Source: Aigarchaeota archaeon | GTDB lineage: Archaea > Thermoproteota > Nitrososphaeria_A > Caldarchaeales > Calditenuaceae | DNA: 64,000 nt | Direction of reading: 5' to 3' | Assembly: GCA_025059745.1 (NCBI GenBank) | Contig: JANXDH010000004.1 | Location: 297,783-361,782 of the forward strand | In this document: piece by piece, positions 51,106-59,644 of the stretch | Position numbering within the stretch: position 1 is the first letter of the stretch | Layout: each line of letters starts with the position of its first letter | Notes under the pieces: model-generated | Seen by the model: the letters and a program-made list of their open reading frames with translations, nothing else | The model's database searches: none | What the model was told of the DNA's origin: nothing | Translations under genes and position numbers: made by a program

Positions 51106-52461
51106 ATGATGGAGCTCTCTACTATCGGTAAACCGGTACCTAACTTCTACGCCCAGTCGCACGCCACCGGTCAGACCCAGTACGTAGACGACGTCTCGTT
51201 CCCCGGGATGCTCTGGGCAAAGGCGTTCAGGAGTCCGGTGCCGAGAGGGAGGATCAAGAGGATTGACTATCAGAAGGCACTAAATGTCCCCGGTGTAGTG
51301 TCGGTCCTGACCTCGAAGGACGTACCAAATAACCTGACCGTAGATCTGTTCATGATTGGAGTGGGTCCACCGGACGAACCTGTATTGGCTGAGGAGTACG
51401 TGAACTACATTGGTGAACCGATATGTTTGGTCGTTGCTAAGGATCAATACGCTGCTCAGAAAGGAGCGGAGAGGATCGAAGCGGACATCGAGGAGCTGGA
51501 ACCCCTGTTGGATCCGGAGGAGGCCTTGAGACCGGGAGCGCCCATCATCAAGAGCTGGGGCCATAACGCGTTCATATATGGTTCGGGGACCGACGGAGCG
51601 ACGCCCCCTGGGGGGCAGGGGAGGCCTTACTTCCAGGTGAAGCGCGGGGACGTCGAGAGGGCTTTCCAGAGCGCCGATCACGTGATAAAGGGCGAGTACG
51701 TCATGCACCCACAGGAGCACGCACCGATAGAGACCCACGTGTGCGTCGCAAAGCCGGAACCTGATGGGAGGTTGACGATATACTCGAGCAGTCAGGCCCC
51801 CTACTTCGTGAGGTCGAACGTCGCTAACGTGCTGAAGATGCAGGAAAGCAAGATAAGGGTGATCTCACTAAATGTAGGTGGCGGGTTCGGGGGGAAGGTT
51901 GATCCTGATATAGAACAGTTGACGGCATTGGCGGCACTCAAGACTAACAGGCCCGTTAAGTGGAGGTGGACCAGAGAGGAGGAGTTCACTGTCTCCACTG
52001 TTAGGGCGGGTACCAAGGTGTATCTTGAGGACGCGGTCTCGAGAGACGGGCTGATTTTGGGAAGGAAGGGGAGGCTGATCCACGACGCGGGGGCCTACAG
52101 CAAGACCTCGCCCTACGGCGTCATCAAGGCCACCGTCAACCTATCTGGACCCTACAGGATACCGAGCGCATACTACCAGGGTTACTGCGTCTACACCAAT
52201 AAACAACCATCGAGCGCTATGAGGGGTTACGGCGCATACGAGTCGACGTTCGCGGTCGAGCTACACATGGAGCGGATCGCCAAGAGCATTGGCATCGACT
52301 CCTGGGAGTTCAGGTTCAAGAACGCGTACAGGAGGGGAGACGTCTCTGTGACCGGAAAGGTCATGGAGGACGCCTACCTCATAGAGGTCATGAAGGAGGC
52401 GGCGAGGCTGGCGAACTTGAGGTTGCCCGAGCACCTACTACTTATGAGCTCTGAGAGGTGA
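51106..52461 (+). CDS. molybdenum hydroxylase large subunit, N-terminal half
   Basis: This 451-residue protein covers the a/b hammerhead domain (VPNFYAQSHATGQTQYVDDV) and the first molybdopterin-binding domain (PQEHAPIETHVCVAKPEPDG, SLNVGGGFGGKVDPD). The loop AMRGYGAYES is of the xanthine/aldehyde oxidase type and not the CO dehydrogenase AYxCSFR type. It ends at TGA right after the domain boundary. The second molybdopterin domain is in the next gene, in another frame. The sum of both parts, 784 residues, equals a normal single large subunit. Confidence 0.9.
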   Translation: MMELSTIGKPVPNFYAQSHATGQTQYVDDVSFPGMLWAKAFRSPVPRGRIKRIDYQKALNVPGVVSVLTSKDVPNNLTVDLFMIGVGPPDEPVLAEEYVNYIGEPICLVVAKDQYAAQKGAERIEADIEELEPLLDPEEALRPGAPIIKSWGHNAFIYGSGTDGATPPGGQGRPYFQVKRGDVERAFQSADHVIKGEYVMHPQEHAPIETHVCVAKPEPDGRLTIYSSSQAPYFVRSNVANVLKMQESKIRVISLNVGGGFGGKVDPDIEQLTALAALKTNRPVKWRWTREEEFTVSTVRAGTKVYLEDAVSRDGLILGRKGRLIHDAGAYSKTSPYGVIKATVNLSGPYRIPSAYYQGYCVYTNKQPSSAMRGYGAYESTFAVELHMERIAKSIGIDSWEFRFKNAYRRGDVSVTGKVMEDAYLIEVMKEAARLANLRLPEHLLLMSSER

Positions 52462-52465
52462 TCAC

Positions 52466-53467
52466 ATGGCGAAGCTCAGAGGAGTCGGTATGGCTGCAAT
52501 AAATTACCCCACCGGTATGAACCTAGGAGGTGACCCAAGCGAGGCTCTAATCTACGCGCAGACTGGCGGTCACTTCGTGGTTGAGGTCGCTGCGGTTGAG
52601 CTAGGCCAAGGACTCGCTACGGTGATGGCGCAGATAGCAGCTGAGTCGATAGGTGTGAAGGTCGAGGACGTAACGGTGAAGTTCGGTGACACTGGATCGG
52701 CACCCTTCGATACTGGTACGTTTGCAAGCAGGGTCACACACAGGATGGGGAACGCCGTGGGCATGGCCGGGAAGGAGATGAGGGAAGCGATCCTCAAGGT
52801 CGCGGCCGGACACTTGGAGGCGAACGTTGACGACCTAGAGATCAAGGACGGCAACATATACGTAAAGGGAGTCCCAGGGAAGAGCATCAGCGTGGCGGAT
52901 GTGGTAGGTTTAGCCCACTTCGTCTATCAGGTACCCCTAGTCGGGAAGGGTTACTACGTGAAGCCCAAGAGCGTGGTCAACCCAGAGACCGGTGAGTGCG
53001 ATCCAGAGTCCGCCTACGGTCACGGGTGTATAGTCGCCGAGGTTGAGGTGGACACAGAGACGGGACAGGTGGAGGTCAAGAAGCTCAGCATAGTCTATGA
53101 GGCCGGTAGGATAGTCAATCCGAGACTCGCGGAGGGACAGGCCATAGGTGGTGCCATAATGGGTCTGGGAGGGTGCCTGACGGAGACCGTATACCCCTAC
53201 TATCCGTCAGTGGAGTACCAGGCTAAGAACTTCAGCGACTACCCACTCTTGAGGGCCTCGGACTTACCCGAGATCACGGTCAAGATCGTTGAGTCACCCA
53301 CAACGACGAACGTGTACGGGATAAAGGGGATAGGGGAGATGGTAGTGACCGGAATAGCACCGGCGGTCCTTAACGCGATCTACAACGCGACGGGCGTCCA
53401 GATCACCGAGATACCCGTGAAACCCGAGAAGGTGCTGAAGGCGTTAGAGGCAAAAAAGAAGAAGTGA
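52466..53467 (+). CDS. molybdenum hydroxylase large subunit, C-terminal half
   Basis: This 333-residue protein is the second molybdopterin-binding domain: AAVELGQGLATVMAQIAAES, GTFASRVTHRMGNAVGMAGK, GHGCIVAEVEVDTETGQVEV and GIKGIGEMVVTGIAPAVLNA, which holds the catalytic Glu of GxGE. It has its own ATG and a good ribosome site GGTGATC just before it, so it looks like a true separate subunit rather than a simple frameshift. Nicotinate dehydrogenase of Eubacterium barkeri has a similar split, as I recall. The substrate is not known. Confidence 0.9.
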   Translation: MAKLRGVGMAAINYPTGMNLGGDPSEALIYAQTGGHFVVEVAAVELGQGLATVMAQIAAESIGVKVEDVTVKFGDTGSAPFDTGTFASRVTHRMGNAVGMAGKEMREAILKVAAGHLEANVDDLEIKDGNIYVKGVPGKSISVADVVGLAHFVYQVPLVGKGYYVKPKSVVNPETGECDPESAYGHGCIVAEVEVDTETGQVEVKKLSIVYEAGRIVNPRLAEGQAIGGAIMGLGGCLTETVYPYYPSVEYQAKNFSDYPLLRASDLPEITVKIVESPTTTNVYGIKGIGEMVVTGIAPAVLNAIYNATGVQITEIPVKPEKVLKALEAKKKK

Positions 53468-53549
53468 CCACACGAGACTGGCGCCTCTAGTCTTAGGTCC
53501 TTTACGAGCCTACCGTTTTATACGACCCCTAGGATATTCCATCTATCAG

Positions 53550-54299
53550 ATGATCGTGATCGACTCGAGAGAGGCCGCTGAGTCTCCGAAAATCGTGGAG
53601 AGTCTCAGCAAGGTCGTGAGCGTCGAGGTGAGACCACTTGACTTCGGAGACTACCTCATACTCGGTGATGGGAGGAAGGCGATAATAGAGCGGAAGACGA
53701 TAATGGACTTCCTGAACAGCGCGAAGGGTAGGTTGTGGGAGCAGCTCACCGCAATAAAGGGGTTCGACGGAGAGAGCACCCTACTCCTCGAGGGATATCT
53801 CGCGCTCTACAGAAAGAGGGAGTGGAACGAGGCTTCGGTGCTGGCAATGATGGACTCGATAATCCACAAGTGGGGGATTCCGATACTCTACGTACCCGAC
53901 GTGAGGGCGACTCTAGCCTATCTGGTCTGGAAGGACAAGGACCTCGGCGCGGTCAAGGAGCCGAGGGAGAGGGCACTCAGGATGAGGAGGAGAGACATGA
54001 GCGTCCCTGAACAGGCACTCTACACGTTGGAGGGGTTGTGCGGACACGAGACGGCAAAGGCCCTATTAGCTAAGTTCGGGAGCTTGGGGAACGCCATAAC
54101 GTTCATGAACACCGCCGAGAACGCGGCCGCCACTATAGGCACGTTGAAGGTAGGGAACCGTAGGATACCTTCAAAGACCGTCGACCGGATCCTCAAGGTG
54201 GTCAAGTTCGACTTCTCCCGCTACTGGTCCAGTAAGGACGAACCGCCCCAAGCGAGTCTGGAGGAGCGGCCCGTATCCGAGGATGAGGAGACCGGCTGA
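53550..54299 (+). CDS. xpf: XPF/ERCC4-type structure-specific nuclease
   Basis: This short nuclease cuts branched DNA. The 249-residue protein lacks the helicase domain, as in crenarchaea. The ERCC4 active site is VIDSREAAES, DFGDYLILGDG and IIERKTIMDFLNSAKG. Two helix-hairpin-helix motifs follow (LYTLEGLCGHETAKALLAKF, GSLGNAITFMN). The charged C-terminus has no clear PIP box. It starts at ATG after a TATA-like GTTTTATACG (53515-53524). Confidence 0.92.
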   Translation: MIVIDSREAAESPKIVESLSKVVSVEVRPLDFGDYLILGDGRKAIIERKTIMDFLNSAKGRLWEQLTAIKGFDGESTLLLEGYLALYRKREWNEASVLAMMDSIIHKWGIPILYVPDVRATLAYLVWKDKDLGAVKEPRERALRMRRRDMSVPEQALYTLEGLCGHETAKALLAKFGSLGNAITFMNTAENAAATIGTLKVGNRRIPSKTVDRILKVVKFDFSRYWSSKDEPPQASLEERPVSEDEETG

Positions 54300-54407
54300 T
54301 CGGACGTAAATTTAATTAAAGGATATCCTATTAAAATTGCTCAGTAATGACAACGGATCAAGGTAGAGGCCCCCCAAGAGGATCGATCGGAGTGGAGGTG
54401 TGATGCG
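54300..54407 (+). promoter_or_regulatory. promoter and ribosome site of 54408 gene
   Basis: The 108-bp spacer has TATA-like TAAATTTAATTAAAGG (54307-54322) and CCTATTAAAATTG. GGAGGTGTG at 54394-54402 just before TTG 54408 is an unusually good Shine-Dalgarno site for this window and supports that start. Confidence 0.55.
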
Positions 54408-54923
54408 TTGTCACTCGGTCAGCGTGAGAGGATAGAACTCCTCCGGCAGGGGATATTGCACAGGGCCGTGGTACCGCTCCTAGAGATGAGGGGCTTCTTT
54501 CCAAGCAACTGGAGGAGGCCTATCTCCCTTGAGGACCTAGAGCTCAGGGAGGACGGGTGGGTGCCCGTATATTCGCAGTACACGACATGGGAGACGTACG
54601 TGAGGGAGCACCCCCTTCACGTCTTCTTCAACACCTACTACGGAGACGTTTACGAGCGGGCCTACAGACACTGTTTCGTTGAGTTCATACTACCGTTCAG
54701 GAACGAGGAGATAGACTCCAGTCTGATAGGTCTCTTTACTAGGCTGAACCTCAAGGAGGGTGGCTACGTCTGGAAGAACAAGCAACTGGTGGACATCTCT
54801 GACCCTAAATCTGCCGTCGCGGAGATAGAGAACCACTACGATCAGCTCCTGCTGGAGGTCATCAACATGAAGTCTCACAAGGAGCAGAGGAGCAACCGGT
54901 CACGCGCCCATCAACACAGGTAG
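54408..54923 (+). CDS. conserved-looking protein, unknown
   Basis: This 171-residue soluble protein is rich in aromatic residues in its middle (PVYSQYTTWETYVREHPLHV, FFNTYYGDVYERAYRHCFVE) and in polar residues at the end (KEQRSNRSRAHQHR). No known motif was seen. It starts at TTG with a strong ribosome site and ends directly against the GTG of the next gene, so both are probably made together. Confidence 0.7.
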   Translation: MSLGQRERIELLRQGILHRAVVPLLEMRGFFPSNWRRPISLEDLELREDGWVPVYSQYTTWETYVREHPLHVFFNTYYGDVYERAYRHCFVEFILPFRNEEIDSSLIGLFTRLNLKEGGYVWKNKQLVDISDPKSAVAEIENHYDQLLLEVINMKSHKEQRSNRSRAHQHR

Positions 54924-55436
54924 GTGAGCGCTATGGGTAGGCGAGTCCAGATACTGGTCGTCGGTTACAACCAAGAGATCTGCACGCCCGAGGCATTACG
55001 TATAGCCTACGAGGTCGGCCGCGCGGTTGCTAGGCGGGGCTGTATACTAGTCACGGGCGGGCTGGGGGGCGTCATGGAGGCCGCATCGAGGGGTGCTCTC
55101 GAGGAGGGTGGCATGACGGTATCGATAATACCACAAAAAATGCTAAACGTTGCGAACCCGTATAGCACGGTAGTTGTAGCGACAGGTCTGGGACACATGC
55201 GGAACTTCGTGAACGTCTACAGCGCTGACGGCGTGATAGTGGTGGGCGGAGGAGCGGGCACCCTATCCGAGGTCTCAGAGGCCTATATCGAGGGGAAACC
55301 GATAGTTTGCATCGAGGGTTCTGGAGGTATCGCGGACAACCTGCCTGAGTTCCTGGACGAGAGGAGGACGGTCAGGATCATGAGGGCCAGGGCCCCCGAT
55401 GAGGCCGTGAGCTTGATACTCGACATGTTGAAGTGA
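54924..55436 (+). CDS. LOG/TIGR00725-type Rossmann protein
   Basis: This 170-residue protein matches the short TIGR00725 group of the lysine decarboxylase-like (LOG) superfamily: QILVVGYNQEICTPEALRIA, ILVTGGLGGVMEAASRGALE, and IVVGGGAGTLSEVSEAYIEG with the PGGxGTxxE-like site. Relatives bind nucleotides or are LOG nucleosidases. Here the reaction is not clear. It starts at GTG directly after the previous stop and converges on the VKOR gene. Confidence 0.85.
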   Translation: MSAMGRRVQILVVGYNQEICTPEALRIAYEVGRAVARRGCILVTGGLGGVMEAASRGALEEGGMTVSIIPQKMLNVANPYSTVVVATGLGHMRNFVNVYSADGVIVVGGGAGTLSEVSEAYIEGKPIVCIEGSGGIADNLPEFLDERRTVRIMRARAPDEAVSLILDMLK

Positions 55437-55438
55437 CC

Positions 55439-55867
55439 TTACCTCACGTATGCCAAGTAGGCCGAAGCGAAGACGACCGTCCCCATCACATGAGCCACTG
55501 TGCAGTAGACGCATAGAGAGTTTATCACGAAGACCTCTAAGTAGACTAGGTAGGTTATCGAGAGGAGCCCCAGTATTGACCAGACCATCATGGCCATCGT
55601 GTATGACCTCTCCCTCCCCAGGTTAATGGAGAGGAACCCCGCGACCACGAACCATACCAGCCCGAGGAGTGCGAGGGGTACGCCGTAGACGCTCGAGTAG
55701 GGGCTTGAGAGCACGTTGGTACAAGAGAACGTCGTCCCTATCTCGCATATGGGGGTGCTCTCTACTAAATTAGGATCGAGGAGGATGGCCGAGACTAATG
55801 CACCCGCAGATGAAGCGCCGATAGAAGTGATGCGAAGGACCCTCGACCTATCAATCAATTCACTCAA
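55439..55867 (-). CDS. VKOR-family disulphide-forming membrane protein
   Basis: VKOR homologues pass electrons from newly made disulphides to quinones. This 142-residue protein has four membrane helices, the loop cysteines in TPICEIGTTFSCTNVL, the conserved Ser/loop VYGVPLALLGLVWF and the active site CVYC in SLCVYCTVAHVMG. It starts at TTG overlapping the stop of the thioredoxin-like gene (TTGA), so the two form a redox pair. Confidence 0.92.
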   Translation of the reverse strand: MSELIDRSRVLRITSIGASSAGALVSAILLDPNLVESTPICEIGTTFSCTNVLSSPYSSVYGVPLALLGLVWFVVAGFLSINLGRERSYTMAMMVWSILGLLSITYLVYLEVFVINSLCVYCTVAHVMGTVVFASAYLAYVR

Positions 55868-56451
55868 TTGTTTAGTGCCCTCCTGATCAACGCGGCGAGG
55901 CTCTCATAAGTCTGAGAGCCGACGAGATTCCCGACTATCGTACCGTCAGAGTCCACGACGTAATAAGTGGGAGTTCCTTGGACGTTATATCGCGCGAAGA
56001 CCTCCAGCCTCTGATCGAAGACTACTTTCCATGGTATAGAGTGCCTCGCGACGAAGGCTGCGGTCTGGTCCTCATCAGTTCTCTCATCGTCTCCAGCGAT
56101 CGTGACGAACTCGACGTTGTACGGCCTGAAGTCGTTGTAGAGCCTCTTCAGGGTCGGTTCCATGCTGTTACAGTGAGGGCACCAGGATAGCACGAAGTCA
56201 AGGAGCACTACCTTCCCCCTGAGCGTGGAGAGGGAGAGGCGTTCGGGCGTCAGACCTGACGAGGTTATGACGTTTAGTGTGAAGTCCGGGGCAATCCTTC
56301 CCGGTCCAGTACCGGTCTGTAAGGGCTGAGAGCTCTGCTGGGACGTGAGCATGAAGACCACGACCCCTATCACGAGGACCAAAGGGAGGAGCGCTATGAA
56401 GTACTTTCCCGCCACCTTTCCCTTCTCCCTCCTCTTACCTTTCCTCACCAT
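55864..56451 (-). CDS. membrane-anchored thioredoxin-like protein (TlpA/DsbA role)
   Basis: This 195-residue protein has a basic N-terminus, one membrane helix (about 17-35, YFIALLPLVLVIGVVVFML), and an outer thioredoxin fold with the active site LSWCPHCNSMEP and the cis-Pro VQGTPTYYVVD. The CPHC motif is that of DsbA-like oxidants. It probably oxidises exported proteins and is recharged by the VKOR encoded by the overlapping gene. It starts at ATG near an AT-rich promoter shared with argG. Confidence 0.92.
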   Translation of the reverse strand: MVRKGKRREKGKVAGKYFIALLPLVLVIGVVVFMLTSQQSSQPLQTGTGPGRIAPDFTLNVITSSGLTPERLSLSTLRGKVVLLDFVLSWCPHCNSMEPTLKRLYNDFRPYNVEFVTIAGDDERTDEDQTAAFVARHSIPWKVVFDQRLEVFARYNVQGTPTYYVVDSDGTIVGNLVGSQTYESLAALIRRALNN

Positions 56452-56561
56452 GATTTCAGAGAAGGATCACGTCATCATCTAATATATCTTTGGCGCGAAT
56501 TAGTAGAGAGTTAGGTGGTCGAAATTTACCCTTTATATCTGACTGATAGGTACGAGAATGT
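56452..56561. promoter_or_regulatory. divergent promoter region thioredoxin-like / argG
   Basis: CTTTATATCT at 56531-56540 has its centre 27 nt before GTG 56562 of argG. On the minus strand AGATATATTAG at about 56479-56489 is about 32 nt from the ATG at 56451. Both fit leaderless or near-leaderless transcripts. Confidence 0.65.
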
Positions 56562-57749
56562 GTGAAAGTCGCCCTCGCTTACAGCGGCGGACTGGATACC
56601 ACAGTCTCGATACCGTGGCTCCGCGAAAAGTACAACGCTGAGGTCATAACTGTCACGGTTGATGTGGGTCAACCGGACGATTTCAAGGAGGTCGAGCAGA
56701 GAAGCAAGAGCGCAGGCGCCATAAGACACTATCATATAGATGCGAAGAGGGAGTTCGTGGAGGACTTCGTGAAACCATGCATAAAGGCGAATGCGCTCTA
56801 CGAGGGAGAGTACCCGCTGATATCCGCGCTGAGCAGGCCCTTGATCGCCATGAAGGTCGCTGAGATAGCTATCAAGGAGGGTTGCGATGCGGTAGCACAC
56901 GGTTGTACGGGAAAAGGCAACGATCAGGTCAGGTTCGATGTGACGTTCGCCGCGGTAGCCCCTCACCTCAAGATAGTAGCGCCAGTGAGGGAGTGGAACA
57001 TGACCAGGGACCAAGAGATCGAGTACGCGAGGCAGAGGGGACTGATGCTCGATTACAAGAAGAGCAGGTTCAGCATAGACGAGAACCTATGGGGCAGATC
57101 GATAGAGGCCGCCGAGCTCGAAGACCCGTGGACTGAAGTGCCCGCGGAGGCATTGAAGTTCATCAGGGAGCCGCGGATGGCTCCCGATAAGGTAGAGAGG
57201 TTGGAGATAGAGTTCGAGGGTGGAGTACCGAAAGCTTTGAACGGTGAGGAGATGGAACTAGGACAGCTCATCCACGAGCTGAACCTCATAGGGGGTAGGA
57301 ACGGCTTCGGACTTATTGACCACATAGAGGACCGCGTGGTCGGTTTCAAATCCAGAGAGGTCTACGAGGCGCCCGCAGCCCTGACGCTGATACGATCTCA
57401 CATGGACCTGGAGAAAATGACCCTCAATGGCAAGGTCCTCTCGTTCAAGAGGTTAGTCGATACGGAGTGGGCGAATTTAGTTTACGCGGGGTTCTGGTTG
57501 GATCCGTTGATGGACGCCTTGGTCGCATTCACGGAGGAGACGCAGAGGGACGTCACAGGTAAGGTCAAGGTCGAGCTGTACAAGGGCTCTCTGAGGATAA
57601 CCGGCAGGTTAGCTGAGAGGCCGCTCTACTCTAGGGAGTTGGCGACCTACACGAAGGAGAGCGTCTTCGACCAGCTCGCAGGAGCCTCCTTCTCCAGGAT
57701 ATGGGGTCTCGAGACCGTGGTCAGCAGTTCTCGGAGGAGGAGAAAGTAA
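56562..57749 (+). CDS. argG: argininosuccinate synthase
   Basis: ArgG joins citrulline and aspartate with ATP in arginine synthesis. The 395-residue protein starts MKVALAYSGGLDTTVSIPWL with the PP-loop SGGLDT, and has AHGCTGKGNDQVRFD, REWNMTRDQEIEYA, IDENLWGRSIE and LNGKVLSFKRLVDT. Length is normal. The GTG start is set by the TATA spacing. It converges on glmS with a 9-bp gap. Confidence 0.96.
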   Translation: MKVALAYSGGLDTTVSIPWLREKYNAEVITVTVDVGQPDDFKEVEQRSKSAGAIRHYHIDAKREFVEDFVKPCIKANALYEGEYPLISALSRPLIAMKVAEIAIKEGCDAVAHGCTGKGNDQVRFDVTFAAVAPHLKIVAPVREWNMTRDQEIEYARQRGLMLDYKKSRFSIDENLWGRSIEAAELEDPWTEVPAEALKFIREPRMAPDKVERLEIEFEGGVPKALNGEEMELGQLIHELNLIGGRNGFGLIDHIEDRVVGFKSREVYEAPAALTLIRSHMDLEKMTLNGKVLSFKRLVDTEWANLVYAGFWLDPLMDALVAFTEETQRDVTGKVKVELYKGSLRITGRLAERPLYSRELATYTKESVFDQLAGASFSRIWGLETVVSSSRRRRK

Positions 57750-57758
57750 TACTCGATA

Positions 57759-59579
57759 TTAGAGTACCGTCACGCTCTTCGCAAGGTTCCTCGGTTTGTC
57801 AGGATCCAGTCCCCTCCTCAACGCGAGATAGTACGCCAGGAGCTGATATGGGATCACGTAGACTATGGGCGAGAGGAGGTAATTGACCTTTGGGACCCCC
57901 ACGAAGTGGTCTGCCAGTTCAGCGACCTCCGAGTCTCCGTCCTCACCCACTATCGTGACCTTCGCGCCCCTAGCCTTCATCTCCATCACGTTGTTGATGG
58001 CGAGTTTCCTCGTCTCATCACGCGGTATCGTGAAGACGACGTTACGGTCCTCCTCGACTATGCTTATCGGTCCGTGTTTGCTCTCACCAGCGGGGAGGGC
58101 TATCGACGGTATGTAAGATAGCTCCATCACCTTCAACCTCGCCTCGAGTGAGGTGACGTAACCCAGCCCCCTACCGAGGAAGACGAGCACCTTGGCCTGT
58201 GAGAGGACGTCCGAGAGGGACTTCACTTCTGGTTCAACACTCTTTATCGTCTCCGAGACCAACTGAGGGAGGTTGTGGAGGTCGTCCTTGAACCTATCGA
58301 TCTCTGACTGAGAGACCTTGCCGCGTTTCCTCGCCAACCTTAGAGCCAGTTGGGCCAATACGGTCAACTGTGCGGTGAACGTCTTGGTTGCGGCCACTCC
58401 TATCTCGGGGCCTGTGTTCTGCAGTATGTACGCCCTCGAGATCCTGGTGAGCGTGCTTCCCACCACGTTGGTCAGTCCGAGCACGGTCGCTGCACGTAAC
58501 CTGGCGTACTCTAAGGCGTTCAGGGTGTCGATGGTCTCACCGGACTGACTCACCGCGAGTATTACGGTATCGATACCCACAGCGTTACCGAAGTTCTCCA
58601 CGAACTCAGAGGCCACCACGGGATACGTGACCAACCTCGCAAGTTTCGAGAACATGTAGGAGGCCGCCAAGCACGCGTGATAGGACGTACCTGCCCCTAG
58701 GAGGAAGACCTCCCTCCCGCGGTCTAAGAACTCAACTATGAGGTCAGCGTACTGCTCCTGGATCCTGAGAGCCTCCCTCACGGTCAAGGGCTGATCATAT
58801 ATCTCCTTCAGCGTGAAGTGCGGGAACCCCGCTTTGTGGGCCGCCTCTATGGACCAGTTTAAGGTGACCGGTTTCCTGCTAACGCCCTCCATATTATCGA
58901 GCTTGTAGATAGTCAAACCGTTCAGGGTGAGCACACCGACCTCCCCGTCCTCGAGATAGACCACTCTGTTCGTCCTCTCTAGGAACGCGGAGACGTCCGA
59001 GGCAGCAAATACGGCACCGTCCCCAAGACCGACTATTAACGGAGACTCGCGCCTCGCCAGTATGATCCTATCAGGTGACGCGGTCGAGATTATGGCGAGT
59101 GAGTATGACCCCCTCACCCTCCTCAGCGCCTCAACAGTTGCAGCGAGTAAGTCCCCGTGCTTGGAGAAGGAGTGCGATATCAGGTGTGCCACGACCTCTG
59201 TATCCGTCTTCGATACGAAGTTGTACCTCAGCTCCATCAGCTCGCGTTTCAGCTCCAAGTAGTTCTCTATTATGCCGTTGTGGACGACAGCGATCCTGCT
59301 GTGCATGTCGAGGTGCGGGTGAGCGTTGACCGCGTTGGGTGCACCGTGTGTCGCCCACCTAGTGTGAGCGATACCTATTTTCCCCGGTAACTCACTCATC
59401 AGTAACCTCTCCTCTATCTCATCGATCTTCCCTACGTCCTTCTTGACCAGGATCTTACCGCCGTCGATAGTAGCGATGCCCGCGGAGTCGTAACCTCGGT
59501 ACTCCAGCATCTTCAGTCCTCTCACCAGTATCGGCGCGGCCCTGCCATCTCCAACTATACAACCGAAGATACCGCACAT
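57759..59579 (-). CDS. glmS: glutamine-fructose-6-phosphate aminotransferase
   Basis: GlmS makes glucosamine-6-phosphate, the entry to UDP-GlcNAc for glycans. The 606-residue protein starts MCGIFGCIVG. The catalytic Cys2 must be exposed, so I set the start at ATG 59579 and not at the codon 21 nt upstream. The N-terminal glutaminase has LEYRGYDSAGIATI and TRWATHGAPNAVNAH. Two SIS sugar-isomerase domains follow (LGAGTSYHACLAASY, FLGRGLGYVTSLEARLKVME) and the C-terminal PRNLAKSVTVL is typical. Confidence 0.96.
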   Translation of the reverse strand: MCGIFGCIVGDGRAAPILVRGLKMLEYRGYDSAGIATIDGGKILVKKDVGKIDEIEERLLMSELPGKIGIAHTRWATHGAPNAVNAHPHLDMHSRIAVVHNGIIENYLELKRELMELRYNFVSKTDTEVVAHLISHSFSKHGDLLAATVEALRRVRGSYSLAIISTASPDRIILARRESPLIVGLGDGAVFAASDVSAFLERTNRVVYLEDGEVGVLTLNGLTIYKLDNMEGVSRKPVTLNWSIEAAHKAGFPHFTLKEIYDQPLTVREALRIQEQYADLIVEFLDRGREVFLLGAGTSYHACLAASYMFSKLARLVTYPVVASEFVENFGNAVGIDTVILAVSQSGETIDTLNALEYARLRAATVLGLTNVVGSTLTRISRAYILQNTGPEIGVAATKTFTAQLTVLAQLALRLARKRGKVSQSEIDRFKDDLHNLPQLVSETIKSVEPEVKSLSDVLSQAKVLVFLGRGLGYVTSLEARLKVMELSYIPSIALPAGESKHGPISIVEEDRNVVFTIPRDETRKLAINNVMEMKARGAKVTIVGEDGDSEVAELADHFVGVPKVNYLLSPIVYVIPYQLLAYYLALRRGLDPDKPRNLAKSVTVL

Positions 59580-59644
59580 TGCCGAGAATACCTCACCCAC
59601 GACCTCTAATATATGTTAGTCCTTCCAATCTGATAGAACACGTT

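Noticed and set aside
49777-53467. Aerobic CO dehydrogenase (coxMSL) reading of the molybdenum hydroxylase
   Set aside because: The large subunit has AMRGYGAYES at the site where CO dehydrogenases have AYxCSFR, so it belongs to the xanthine/aldehyde oxidase type.
56455-56478. C/D box-like signature on the minus strand (ATGATGA, 12 nt, CTGA) before the thioredoxin-like gene
   Set aside because: Box C abuts the TATA box and would lie upstream of the predicted RNA start. There is no terminal stem and no second D box at a proper distance.
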